A DNA stretch of 33,460 bases from Caldilineaceae bacterium (GCA_014879855.1 JACSRH010000157.1:1-33460); one strand, 5' to 3'. Positions 11,487-19,189 are shown, counted from the first letter of the stretch. Numbers and translations are program-made. The notes: generated by a model not told the origin, from the sequence alone.

Positions 11487-12791
11487 ATGCCAAGCACTTA
11501 TTCCTACGTTCGTAGCCTGTTACAGGCCTTGTGTATTTCTCTTTCGCTGGCTATTTTACTCACATCAACCTCTGGTGCATACGCACAAAGCTCGTCCGCA
11601 ACCTTCCTGATTCGTTTTCGGCCTGAGACGACGCCCGCAGAGCAGCAGTCAGTCCTTGACGCGCTCGATGTGGCGCCACTGCGCTGGCTTGCACAGGCAA
11701 GAGTTGTTCAAGTGACGCAACGTCATCCGAGCGCGGTCTTTGCCAGCAGCACACTTGAGACGGTGGCGTCTTCCGTCGAATACATCGAAGCGGATGTGGC
11801 TGTCACCGGCCAGTTGACGCCCAACGACGCGGCTTTCACCGTACCCTCCCAAGTTTATGGGCAGAAGATCGTCAATGCACCGCGCGGTTGGGACCTGAAC
11901 ATTGGCGCCGAAACGACAATTCTCGCCATTCTCGATTCGGGCATTAACCCTGACCACCCCGAATTCGCCGGGCGCGTCCTTGCCGGGTATGACTTTGTCA
12001 ACGACGACGAAGCGCCGCTGGACGATCACGGGCACGGCACCCATGTGGCTGGCATTGCGGCCGCCGCACTGAACAATGCTCAAGGCAGCGCCGGCATCTG
12101 CCCGCAGTGCACGCTCCTGCCGGTCAAGGTGCTCGACAGCGGCAACAAAGGCACCTGGGGCACCGTCGCCGCAGGCATCTATTATGCCGTCGACCACGGC
12201 GCACGCGTGATCAATTTGAGTTTGGGCGCCACCGTCTCCAGCCGCACGTTGGAAGACGCTATCAGTTATGCCGAAGCGCATGACGTGCTTGTCGTTGCCT
12301 CGGCTGGCAATGCAGCCAGTGCGACGCCCTACTATCCGGCGGCGCTTCCTTACGTCATCGCGGTCGGCGCCACCAACGATAGCGACGTCCATTGGTCACT
12401 TAGCAATACAGGTGATCATATTGATTTGACCGCGCCAGGGCATCGCATTTACAGCACCTATTACAATCTGGAGCAGAATGCTGGGTACACCACGATGTCG
12501 GGCACCAGCATGGCGTCTCCTTTCGTGACCGGGCTGGTGGGTCTGCTGGCGAGTTTCAACCCCGAACTGACAGGAACCCAGATCGTCGACCTGATGACGG
12601 GCGCGGCCGACGACCTGGGAGAAACGGGTAAAGATCCAGTGTACGGTTATGGCCGCATCAATATCTATCGCGCCCTGGTCGCGGCAAATGGCGGCCTGGA
12701 GCCTGCCGCCCCCCCCACCGGCGATGAGCCCGAAGAACCTGTCTCTGACGAGCAGCAAATGCTCTATCTACCACTCGTCAATCAAGGCTGA
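11487..12791 (+). CDS. Secreted subtilisin-like serine protease (S8 family)
   Basis: Exported serine endopeptidase (434 aa precursor). A signal peptide spans residues 1-33: a basic start, a hydrophobic core LLQALCISLSLAILL, and a likely cut after AYA. Residues about 36-105 resemble the inhibitor-type propeptide of subtilases. The catalytic triad is complete: Asp150 in ILDSGINPDHPEF, His183 in DDHGHGTHVAG and Ser341 in MSGTSMASP, with the oxyanion Asn in ASAGN (275). The Pro/Glu-rich linker after residue 400 ends in LYLPLVNQG, a C-terminal pattern I recognise from many secreted Chloroflexota proteins. I start at 11487, where GGAGG lies five bases upstream and the signal peptide begins cleanly, although the frame is open 90 bp further upstream. 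A perfect terminator follows. Confidence 0.94.
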   Translation: MPSTYSYVRSLLQALCISLSLAILLTSTSGAYAQSSSATFLIRFRPETTPAEQQSVLDALDVAPLRWLAQARVVQVTQRHPSAVFASSTLETVASSVEYIEADVAVTGQLTPNDAAFTVPSQVYGQKIVNAPRGWDLNIGAETTILAILDSGINPDHPEFAGRVLAGYDFVNDDEAPLDDHGHGTHVAGIAAAALNNAQGSAGICPQCTLLPVKVLDSGNKGTWGTVAAGIYYAVDHGARVINLSLGATVSSRTLEDAISYAEAHDVLVVASAGNAASATPYYPAALPYVIAVGATNDSDVHWSLSNTGDHIDLTAPGHRIYSTYYNLEQNAGYTTMSGTSMASPFVTGLVGLLASFNPELTGTQIVDLMTGAADDLGETGKDPVYGYGRINIYRALVAANGGLEPAAPPTGDEPEEPVSDEQQMLYLPLVNQG

Positions 12792-12904
12792 CCGCCTGCG
12801 CAAAGCTTTCTCGATGCAAGCCTTCTCTAACGCTTAGGTCGCCGCACCGACCGTCAGCGATCAACGAGACCCACGCTTGCATACAATATAATCTTCCTTT
12901 CGTT

Positions 12905-12949
12905 ATAGCAGGGGGCGCTGTAAACTCACAGCGCCCCCTGCTATTTTGA
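12905..12949 (+). terminator. Intrinsic terminator after the subtilase
   Basis: A perfect 17-bp stem (12905-12921 with 12928-12944) encloses a six-base AAACTC loop and runs into a short T-rich tail (TATTTTG). It lies about 110 bp downstream of the subtilase stop. The remaining part of the 12792-13129 gap shows only a TATACT word at 12984-12989 without a good -35, and no gene. Confidence 0.85.
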
Positions 12950-13129
12950 TTGCTGCCGGTTCGGTATTTGCCTCGTTTCACGGTATACTAAGCAATATGT
13001 ATGGCTGTTCTGCACAAGCGCGCAACACGAGATGCAGGAACTCGGCTCGATGCCATGCAATATGCCTGCACACGATCCCATGTCAAGCCCTGACAGAATA
13101 ACTCTGGCAAAGTTCTAAAACAGCCGCCC

Positions 13130-13891
13130 ATGCCTATGCTCCTTGCCCTTGATCTCGACGACACCCTGCTGCACACCGACAAGCATGTCAGCCCTGCCAA
13201 CCTGGCGGCGCTTGACTGCTGGCTGGCGGCGGGACATGAAGTCGTCATCGCCACAGGGCGACCGCCGCGCAGCGTCGAACCTGTCCTGCCGCGTCTGCTG
13301 CATCATGCACCGCGCATCGTCTACAACGGCGCGCAGACCATCATTGATAACCAGGTCGTCTATGCCAACCCGCTGCCAGCCGCGGATGTGCGGTGGATGC
13401 TGGAATGGACCGCGCAATCTGGCGACGCATGGTACATCGGCCTCGAGATCGAAGATCAGCTCTTTGTCAATCGTCCATTTGCAAAGGCCGGCGCGCTGGA
13501 GGTGGCGGATTTGCTGCAACTCTGGGAGCAACCAGTCTACAAGATGATCTTCTTCTTTCCCGATGGGCGCGGCGACATTGCCGACCTGCTGGCTGCCGTG
13601 CCGCCGACCACCCGCACACTGGTCACGCCTAAGTTCAGCATTGTGCAGCTCTGCGCCTACGACGCCGACAAAGCCACCGCGCTGCTTCAGTTGTTGCAAC
13701 AGCGCGGGCAGAGCATCGCCGACGTAGTCGCCATCGGCGATGACATCAACGATGTCGAGATGGTGCGCGCCAGCGGGATCGGCATCGCGGTGGAAAACGC
13801 CCTGCCCGATGTGAAAGCCGTCGCGGATTGGGTCGTCCCCGGCAATGACGCTGATGGCGTCGCCCATGCAATCCACCGTCTGCTGGGATAA
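13130..13891 (+). CDS. Cof-type HAD-superfamily phosphatase
   Basis: Cytoplasmic HAD phosphatase (253 aa) of the Cof/YidA-like type IIB group, which usually dephosphorylates sugar phosphates, nucleotide or cofactor intermediates. Motif I is DLDDTLL (Asp8 nucleophile, Asp10 acid/base). Motif II is the ATGRPPR segment. A IIB cap spans roughly residues 80-180. Motif IV is AIGDDINDVEMV, followed by GIAVENA, all typical. No ribosome binding site of note precedes the ATG; a second ATG lies two codons later. Only six bases separate its stop from the ATG of the translocase gene, so the two are translated from one message. A functional connection to chromosome segregation is not obvious. Substrate unknown. 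Confidence 0.92.
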   Translation: MPMLLALDLDDTLLHTDKHVSPANLAALDCWLAAGHEVVIATGRPPRSVEPVLPRLLHHAPRIVYNGAQTIIDNQVVYANPLPAADVRWMLEWTAQSGDAWYIGLEIEDQLFVNRPFAKAGALEVADLLQLWEQPVYKMIFFFPDGRGDIADLLAAVPPTTRTLVTPKFSIVQLCAYDADKATALLQLLQQRGQSIADVVAIGDDINDVEMVRASGIGIAVENALPDVKAVADWVVPGNDADGVAHAIHRLLG

Positions 13892-13897
13892 GATGCT

Positions 13898-16129
13898 ATG
13901 ACAAAACGCAGCCCGCTTGCCAATGCAGCAAGCCAGCTAAATGCCTTGCGCGAGCATCTTCACAGCGAATTTTGGGGGATGCTGCTGGTCGCCGCCGGCG
14001 CGCTCCTGCTGTGGAGCATCATCCGCTACGCGCCAGGCCGCACCACCCCGCCGCTGCTCGTCGTCTTAACCGGCTGGACCGCGCCGTTGGTGGCCGCAGC
14101 GCTAGTGATCCTGGGGCTGGTGCTCATCTTTCGGCGGCGCGCTGGTTATTGGAGCGCCGAGGCGTTGTTAGGCGTCGAACTGCTGCTGCTCGGCTTGATG
14201 ACGATTAGCTATGTCCGCAGCGAAGGCGTCGTCAACTGGAACGCGCGGCTGGACGGAGAAGGCGGCGGGCTGGTCGGCTGGGCATTTGGCAACTTGCTGA
14301 TGGCCGCATTGGGCGCCACTTTAGCCACCTGGGTCGCGGCTGGTCTGGCGATCGCCGGCGGGGTGCTGCTGGTGCGCTACACCCCGCTGATTTATGTCGC
14401 GGCCGCGGTGTGGGGCTGGTTGCCAGCGACGCGCACGGTGGGCCAGCGCATTCGCGGCTTGCTGGGCGGGCAGAATTCCGCGGCAATGAACGATTGGGCG
14501 CAGTTGCCGCGCACCCCCAATTTCGTCTCAGCCGCGCCGGAAGTGGTGGAAGCGCCTCAAGGCTCGCCGCCGGCGCCGTCCATGCGTACGCGCGCCAAGC
14601 TGCCCGAAGCCGCACCGCCCCCATCGGACCATCAGCAAAAGCTATCTGTAAAATCGTCCAAACCGCCCGCGCCCCGCCCGCTGCGGCCAGCAGGCGCATT
14701 GCCGCCCGTCGACCTGCTCCACGCGGACGCGGGCTCCTACAGCAACCGCGATGTAACGCAGATCGAGCAGTTGATCGTCAACACGCTGGAGGATTTTAAT
14801 GTGCCGGTGCGCGTCGTGCATGTCGAAAGTGGCCCAACAGTGACGCAGTTTGGCGTCGAGCCGCTTTATGTTGAAAGTGCGGGGCAGAAGCGCAAGGTGC
14901 GCGTCAGTCGCATCGTCAACCTGGCTGACGACCTGGCGCTGGCATTGGCGGCGCCGGCGGTGCGCATCGAGGCGCCTGTGCCGGGCCGCCCATATGTGGG
15001 CATTGAGGTGCCCAATCCTGACAAATCGCTGGTCAGCCTGCGCGGCATCCTGGAAAGTCCTGAGTTGCGCAAGGGAGGCGTCATGGCGCTCCCGCTCGGT
15101 CGCAACACCGCGGGCGCCGCGGTCATCATGGATCTGACCAAGGCGCCGCACATGTTGATCGCGGGCGCTACGGGGTCGGGCAAGTCGGTGTGCATCAACG
15201 CCATTATCGCGGGCCTGCTGATGCAACACGGCCCGGAGAACCTGCGCTTTGTCATGGTCGATCCCAAAATGGTTGAGCTGCCCGGCTACAACGGCATCCC
15301 GCATCTCTACGGCAAAGTCATCACCGATGTCGAACAGGTGATGGGCGCGCTCACCTGGCTGCTGATCCAGATGGATGACCGCTACCAGCTGTTCCGCGAC
15401 CTGGGCGTGCGCAACATCGACGCCTACAACACGGCGATGCGCAAGCAGAAAGGCGGCCAGCTCCTTCCCTACATCGTGCTGGTCATCGACGAACTGGCCG
15501 ACCTGATGATGACTGCGGCCGAAGACATCGAACGCCAGATCTGCCGGCTGGCGCAGATGGCGCGAGCCACCGGCATTCATCTGGTGCTGGCGACGCAGCG
15601 GCCTAGCACCGACGTGATCACCGGGCTGATCAAGGCGAACTTCCCAACGCGGATCGCCTTTGCCGTCACCAGCCAGATCGACAGCCGCGTGATTCTGGAT
15701 TCGCCGGGCGCGGAGCGGTTGCTTGGCCGCGGCGACATGCTGCTGATGCGGTCGGACGTGAGCAAGCTTCAGCGCGTGCAGGGCTGTTTCGTCGCGGACG
15801 AGGAGATCGCCCCCGTCGTCGAGTTCTGGAAAAACGCTGCCAAAGCCGCGGGAGCTGCTCACGCGGCCGTCCCCTGGGCTGGCATTCTCGACCAGCTCGA
15901 CGACGAAGACGACCTGCTGCATGACGCCATCGACGTGGTGCGCGGGATGCGCACGTGCAGCACCAGCATGCTCCAACGCAAACTCAACATTGGCTATCCC
16001 AAGGCCGCGCGACTGATGGAAGAGATGGAAAAACGCCACGTAGTCGGCCCGGACATGAGCGCGGGGCGCGGGCGCGAAGTGCTGTTGAAGAAACAAGACG
16101 AAGACGATCTTTATGGAGTCGATCCGTAA
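13898..16129 (+). CDS. ftsK: FtsK/SpoIIIE-family DNA translocase
   Basis: Membrane-anchored hexameric ATPase (743 aa) that pumps chromosomal DNA through the closing septum and, in model organisms, activates dimer resolution at dif. The N-terminal ~185 residues hold about four hydrophobic segments (around 27-46, 53-75, 85-105 and 125-170). A Pro/Ala-rich linker follows (about 210-265). The motor domain then has Walker A GATGSGKS (Lys429), Walker B VLVIDEL (Asp531), and LATQRPSTDVITGLIKANFPTRIAF. The C-terminal gamma winged helix (STSMLQRKLNIGYPKAARLMEEME) recognises KOPS-like DNA sites. The protein is shorter than Escherichia coli FtsK because the linker is short, as in SpoIIIE. It lies six bases after the HAD gene. 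A hairpin without a strong T-tract follows. Confidence 0.96.
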   Translation: MTKRSPLANAASQLNALREHLHSEFWGMLLVAAGALLLWSIIRYAPGRTTPPLLVVLTGWTAPLVAAALVILGLVLIFRRRAGYWSAEALLGVELLLLGLMTISYVRSEGVVNWNARLDGEGGGLVGWAFGNLLMAALGATLATWVAAGLAIAGGVLLVRYTPLIYVAAAVWGWLPATRTVGQRIRGLLGGQNSAAMNDWAQLPRTPNFVSAAPEVVEAPQGSPPAPSMRTRAKLPEAAPPPSDHQQKLSVKSSKPPAPRPLRPAGALPPVDLLHADAGSYSNRDVTQIEQLIVNTLEDFNVPVRVVHVESGPTVTQFGVEPLYVESAGQKRKVRVSRIVNLADDLALALAAPAVRIEAPVPGRPYVGIEVPNPDKSLVSLRGILESPELRKGGVMALPLGRNTAGAAVIMDLTKAPHMLIAGATGSGKSVCINAIIAGLLMQHGPENLRFVMVDPKMVELPGYNGIPHLYGKVITDVEQVMGALTWLLIQMDDRYQLFRDLGVRNIDAYNTAMRKQKGGQLLPYIVLVIDELADLMMTAAEDIERQICRLAQMARATGIHLVLATQRPSTDVITGLIKANFPTRIAFAVTSQIDSRVILDSPGAERLLGRGDMLLMRSDVSKLQRVQGCFVADEEIAPVVEFWKNAAKAAGAAHAAVPWAGILDQLDDEDDLLHDAIDVVRGMRTCSTSMLQRKLNIGYPKAARLMEEMEKRHVVGPDMSAGRGREVLLKKQDEDDLYGVDP

Positions 16130-16141
16130 GGCTCGCTGACA

Positions 16142-16162
16142 GGTCGGGCTGATAGCCCGACC
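16142..16162. terminator. Stem-loop between convergent ftsK and MBL genes
   Basis: A perfect 9-bp stem (GGTCGGGCT with AGCCCGACC) has a three-base loop and begins 12 bp after the ftsK stop. No T-run follows on either strand, so termination would be weak or Rho-assisted. Confidence 0.5.
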
Positions 16163-16212
16163 CGCAGTTTAACACGTCAGTGACCATGCCCCTGCGAGGC
16201 GCCAACGAACAA

Positions 16213-16274
16213 TGAAAATAGCCTTTCTCTGCGAGCCTCTGCATCTCTGCGACTCTGCGTCAAGACTATTTTCA
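16213..16274. repeat. Inverted repeat enclosing CTCTGCR word repeats
   Basis: TGAAAATAG (16213-16221) and its perfect complement CTATTTTCA (16266-16274) flank 44 bases. Those bases contain four copies of CTCTGCR, starting at 16227, 16237, 16245 and 16253. It lies in the convergent gap 3' of both neighbouring genes. The short-word periodicity resembles the repeats at 23300 and 32601 in style, with a different core word. Confidence 0.65.
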
Positions 16275-16293
16275 GGTCAGGCGGCCCGTTGGC

Positions 16294-17157
16294 TCAGCCG
16301 CGCTTGCGGAGACCCGCCAAAAACGCATCAACACAGTCGAGCGTATCCTCATCGAGCATCAGATTTCCCTGACGCCGCAACGCATCGATCACCGCCGCGC
16401 GGTCGTCGCCGATGCGCTCGACATGCTTACCGACCTGCCGCACGCGCAAAGCCTCCTCCACCAGCGCGGGCCGAAGAATCGGCGCCGGTTCATGGCCGCC
16501 GAGATAGAGATCCGCTTCCAGCGCCAGCAAACGGTCAAACAAGGGCAGCGCATTGGCAACTGTATAGCGGCGCGGCGTGGTGTAGATGTCTTCATAGCGA
16601 CAGTCGCTCAGAAAAGCCATCCGATCCTCCAGCGCGTGGACAATGATCGAGTCGGCTGCATGGTCGCCGCCCACATGGATTAGCCGGCACGTCACGCCGC
16701 CCAGGTCGATCTCCATCACCCCGTCGAAGGCCACATCGGGCGGGCGCAGCACGAGGCGGTTGCGTTCGGGCAACTCAGCCTTGATCATGTCGCGGCAAAA
16801 GGCAATCTCCACCCCTTGCGCCACGCGTGCGTCGAGCGCGGCGTCACTCCAGTCCCACGTTGCTTGCGCCGCTAGAATGCGCCGCGTCGCCGCGTGCGCC
16901 ACCGTTGGCAGGGAATAGGCCGCGGTCGCAAACCAGTGATCCCAGTGCCAGTGCGTCACGACCAGGCAGCGCGGCGGTGGCAGGTTTGCCGCGTCAATCT
17001 GGTCAAGGAGCACGCGCGCATGAGCAGGCGAATTGCCGGCGTCCACGATCAGCGAGCCGGCCGCGCCAGCGATCACACCCAACACCGGACGATCGGTCGT
17101 GCTGTCCGGCGACAGCCAGTAAACATGGTCGGTTAGCTGATTGAACGTGTGCGCCAT
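16294..17157 (-). CDS. Metallo-beta-lactamase-fold hydrolase
   Basis: Predicted binuclear metal hydrolase (287 aa) of the MBL superfamily, cytoplasmic (no signal peptide). The metal ligands are all present: THWHWDH (His69, His71, Asp73, His74), GGDH (His166), LSDC (Asp185) and GGHEP (His222). Family members include glyoxalase II, lactonases, arylsulfatases and RNA-processing enzymes. Length and the ~60-residue C-terminal helical segment fit a general Beta-lactamase_B protein, without beta-CASP features, so an RNase role is unlikely. The start has only a weak upstream purine stretch. It lies 18 bp downstream of rtcB and is probably its operon partner. Whether it takes part in RNA repair, for example on cyclic phosphates, is inference without direct support. 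Confidence 0.85.
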   Translation of the reverse strand: MAHTFNQLTDHVYWLSPDSTTDRPVLGVIAGAAGSLIVDAGNSPAHARVLLDQIDAANLPPPRCLVVTHWHWDHWFATAAYSLPTVAHAATRRILAAQATWDWSDAALDARVAQGVEIAFCRDMIKAELPERNRLVLRPPDVAFDGVMEIDLGGVTCRLIHVGGDHAADSIIVHALEDRMAFLSDCRYEDIYTTPRRYTVANALPLFDRLLALEADLYLGGHEPAPILRPALVEEALRVRQVGKHVERIGDDRAAVIDALRRQGNLMLDEDTLDCVDAFLAGLRKRG

Positions 17158-17175
17158 TTCTCAACCGCCTTCTTT

Positions 17176-18534
17176 TTAATCGCCATCATCGCTTTTGCCG
17201 CCCATAAGCACAACTTTTGGCGTCATCCTGGCAATCACTTCGACCAGAATTCCTTCCTGCAACGCCATTACCATCTCGATATCCTTATAGGCCTGGAAGG
17301 TCTCATCCGGCTCCAGGCCGAAGTGCAGGATATCGAGCGCGGCCATGTGCTGCAAGAAAGCCTGTTCGTCGTGGCGGCGCTTGGCCTCTGTGCGCGAAAA
17401 CCAGCGCCCCGCGCCGTGCGACGAGGAGTGCAGGCTCGCCGCGTTGCCCAGCCCGCGCACAAGATACGAAGTCGTGCCGCTTGACCCTGGAATGAGGCCA
17501 ACCGTCCCCTGTTCGGCGGGTGTGGCCCCCTTGCGATGGATGACGCCTTCGTCCTCCACCCAGGCGTAGTTGTGGCGATTCCACGCACGGTAACGTTGCC
17601 CTAGACCCGCGGCGGCCACGAAATGGTCGTGGATCAAGTCGTGGTTGGCGCGGGCATAGGCGCCCATCAACTGCATGGCGCTCAGATACTCCTGGCCCAA
17701 CTCTGCGTCGAGCGCCAGCCATTCGTAGCCGTTCGGGATCCTGCGCGCAATTTGCCTGGTGTAGGCCGCGGCCATCCCAACATAGTGGGTGGCGGTTTTG
17801 TAACCGGCGCCGCGGCTGCCACTGTGCGTCAACAGGCCGACTGTCTGTTCGCCAGCGCGATAGCCTTCGTGGTCGCGCACAAAATCCACGATCATCAGGT
17901 CGGCAAAATGGTTGCCACCGCCCGATGAGCCGAGCTGCTGCCCGGCTTTTGCCTTCAGCCCACCCAGGAACTTCGTATCCTTCCAGCGCGGGTCGTCCAT
18001 GACTGCGTGTTGGCGTCGACCGGTCTTGAAATCAGCGCCCAGCCCAAAAGAGGTCTCGCCGCGCAGCACGGCAGCCAGTTGTCTCCGCTCCGCCATGAAC
18101 TGCGCCGGCGTCAGGTCGAAGAGCGAAAGCTGCATCATGCACGAGATGTCGTATCCCACAAAAGAGGGCGAAATGGCTTCCGCCATGCTGACCACGCCAC
18201 CGATGGGCATGGCGTACCCCAAGTGGGCGTCGGGCATCAAAGCGCCGCGCTGGGCGACAGGCAGACGCATCACCATCTCCATCTGCTCGATCGCGTTGTA
18301 CGGAATATGGACGCCCGGTTCACCGAACATAGCAAATGGGGCCGGCTTCGCGGTGACAGTCAGCCACTGCTCGACGCCATAACCAGCCTCAACCCATGCC
18401 AGCAGTTCTGCCGGCGTGGCCTGCGGATTGGCCTTGGCCCAATGCGCCGCGGCCTGGGCAATTTCAGGAAAGTTGGTCAAATGGCGATAGTTATCCAACA
18501 GCTTATGGGTTTTCTGCGCCTTCTGTGTTTTCAT
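17176..18534 (-). CDS. rtcB: RtcB-family RNA-splicing ligase
   Basis: GTP- and manganese-dependent RNA ligase (452 aa) that joins 2',3'-cyclic-phosphate or 3'-phosphate ends to 5'-OH ends. Family residues are visible in order: MPDAHLGYAMPIGGV (100-114), the metal-binding Cys in GYDISC (Asp129, Cys132), GGGNHFAD (His209), LTHSGSRG (His237), NRHNYAW (His321), HRKGATPA, PGSSGT, and the guanylylated histidine in SSSHGAGR (His373). All catalytic positions seem retained. GGGAGG lies about eight bases before the ATG. The first ~10 residues (KTQKAQKTHK) are encoded by two CACAGAAGG/CGCAGAAAA-like 9-mers and look non-conserved. No archease or RtcA gene is adjacent. It is the second gene of a three-gene minus-strand unit (small protein, rtcB, MBL hydrolase). 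Confidence 0.94.
   Translation of the reverse strand: MKTQKAQKTHKLLDNYRHLTNFPEIAQAAAHWAKANPQATPAELLAWVEAGYGVEQWLTVTAKPAPFAMFGEPGVHIPYNAIEQMEMVMRLPVAQRGALMPDAHLGYAMPIGGVVSMAEAISPSFVGYDISCMMQLSLFDLTPAQFMAERRQLAAVLRGETSFGLGADFKTGRRQHAVMDDPRWKDTKFLGGLKAKAGQQLGSSGGGNHFADLMIVDFVRDHEGYRAGEQTVGLLTHSGSRGAGYKTATHYVGMAAAYTRQIARRIPNGYEWLALDAELGQEYLSAMQLMGAYARANHDLIHDHFVAAAGLGQRYRAWNRHNYAWVEDEGVIHRKGATPAEQGTVGLIPGSSGTTSYLVRGLGNAASLHSSSHGAGRWFSRTEAKRRHDEQAFLQHMAALDILHFGLEPDETFQAYKDIEMVMALQEGILVEVIARMTPKVVLMGGKSDDGD
18512..18529. repeat. Two 9-mers (TTCTGCGCC, TTCTGTGTT) at the rtcB 5' end
   Basis: Two adjacent units with the frame TTCTGYGNN lie inside the first codons of rtcB, directly next to the start codon. 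They resemble the window's other short-period repeats. With only two units the assignment is tentative. Confidence 0.3.
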
Positions 18535-18561
18535 GCCTGCACCTCCCGTATAAGGATGTAG

Positions 18562-18600
18562 TCAACCCTTCTGGAAGCTTGTAGTTTCCAGAAAGGTTGA
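18562..18600 (-). promoter_or_regulatory. Intercistronic stem-loop upstream of rtcB
   Basis: A 15-bp stem (18562-18576 with 18586-18600, one G-U or mismatch position) with a nine-base loop lies between the small-protein stop and the rtcB ribosome binding site. There is no T-run, so it is more likely an mRNA processing, stability or translational element than a terminator. Confidence 0.6.
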
Positions 18601-18612
18601 GAATCTGGCGGC

Positions 18613-18924
18613 TCAGCGAGCATACGCCTGCACTGAATCGATTGCATCGGCGGCGATGGCTTCCGCCAAGATCTCCGTGGCGCCGCGACGCTTGAAGAAA
18701 AGCGCCGCATAATTGCGCTGCATCGGGTTGCCAGCAAACAGATAGTGCTGGATTTGCTGCCAACCTTCTCTGCCTTCGACCAATCCTAGCGCATGATCGA
18801 TCAGCTTGCATTCGGTAAAGGACGCACGGTCGTCAAGACGTTGCATGAGCGCGTCGACATCGCAGGCGCGGCCGGTCGTAGCGAGCAACGTTACGTAGTC
18901 GAGGGTCAAAGTCTTGACGGTCAT
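18613..18924 (-). CDS. Small helical protein of unknown function, first gene of the rtcB operon
   Basis: Unrecognised 103-aa soluble protein. It reads as alternating amphipathic helices. The C-terminal half (MQRNYAALFFKRRGATEILAE...) has the feel of one or two HEAT-like helical hairpins, but this is a judgement from the text of the sequence, not a search. No signal peptide, membrane segment or metal motif is seen. I chose the ATG at 18924 because GGGAGGA lies about nine bases upstream; the frame stays open for another 57 codons without such a site and through the leader terminator. It is the first gene after the leader RNA, 78 bp before rtcB on the same strand. A role with the RNA ligase, as a partner or adaptor, is suggested only by position. 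Confidence 0.65.
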   Translation of the reverse strand: MTVKTLTLDYVTLLATTGRACDVDALMQRLDDRASFTECKLIDHALGLVEGREGWQQIQHYLFAGNPMQRNYAALFFKRRGATEILAEAIAADAIDSVQAYAR

Positions 18925-18965
18925 GGATGCAATCCTCCCTGTCGAACAAGTCCAATCGGACAAAA

Positions 18966-18997
18966 TAAAAAAGCCGCAGACCATGTAGTCTGCGGCT
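18966..18997 (-). terminator. Intrinsic terminator/attenuator upstream of the rtcB operon
   Basis: On the minus strand AGCCGCAGAC (18997-18988) pairs perfectly with GTCTGCGGCT (18981-18972) across a six-base loop, and is followed at once by TTTTTTATTTTG. It lies after a strong promoter and 42 bp before the first start codon of the operon. It must therefore either end a separate small RNA or attenuate the operon. Confidence 0.85.
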
Positions 18998-19154
18998 CGA
19001 AACACTGAAACAATGGAATCAGCTACTTCGGTAGGCGGACAACCACACGGCGCGCGTGAAAGCACGTTCGTCCTGACAGACGATGGGGGCGTCAATGCTA
19101 GGTTCGGACGCTATCCACGGGTGCATGTGCATGATTTGCCTCTTGGACTCCAAT
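18966..19154 (-). ncRNA. Structured leader or small RNA (~190 nt) ahead of the rtcB operon
   Basis: The minus-strand transcript predicted between the promoter at 19161-19189 and the terminator at 18966-18997 has no convincing reading frame. It does have helices: a 7-bp closing pair (TGGAGTC at 19152-19146 with GATTCCA at 19020-19014, one G-U), GCGTC with GACGC inside, and CGTG-CTTT-CACG. GTCTGT (19081-19076) could pair with the 5' arm of the terminator as an antiterminator. I do not recognise a T-box, cobalamin, SAM or SRP signature. Candidates are an unknown riboswitch or attenuator, or an independent RNA. The overall closed-domain layout is loosely 6S-like, but no 6S signature was verified. 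Confidence 0.5.
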
Positions 19155-19160
19155 GGCTGC

Positions 19161-19189
19161 AGAATAGCACGGCCGCTGGGCAATGTCAA
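19161..19189 (-). promoter_or_regulatory. Sigma-70 promoter for the leader RNA / rtcB operon
   Basis: On the minus strand TTGACA (19189-19184, perfect) and TATTCT (19166-19161, four of six) are separated by exactly 17 bp. The expected start is near 19154. It is divergent from the plus-strand promoter at 19230-19258. Confidence 0.75.

Noticed and set aside
14642..16096. 484-aa open frame antisense to ftsK
   Set aside because: Low-complexity His/Arg/Gln/Val translation typical of antisense shadows; no start signal.
18925..19095. N-terminal extension of the 103-aa protein to 160 aa
   Set aside because: The extension would run through the intrinsic terminator and lacks a ribosome binding site; the start at 18924 has GGGAGGA.
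18966..19154. 6S RNA or T-box call for the leader
   Set aside because: A closing helix and length fit loosely with 6S, but no signature sequence was recognised, and the T-box consensus is absent; left as unnamed structured RNA.
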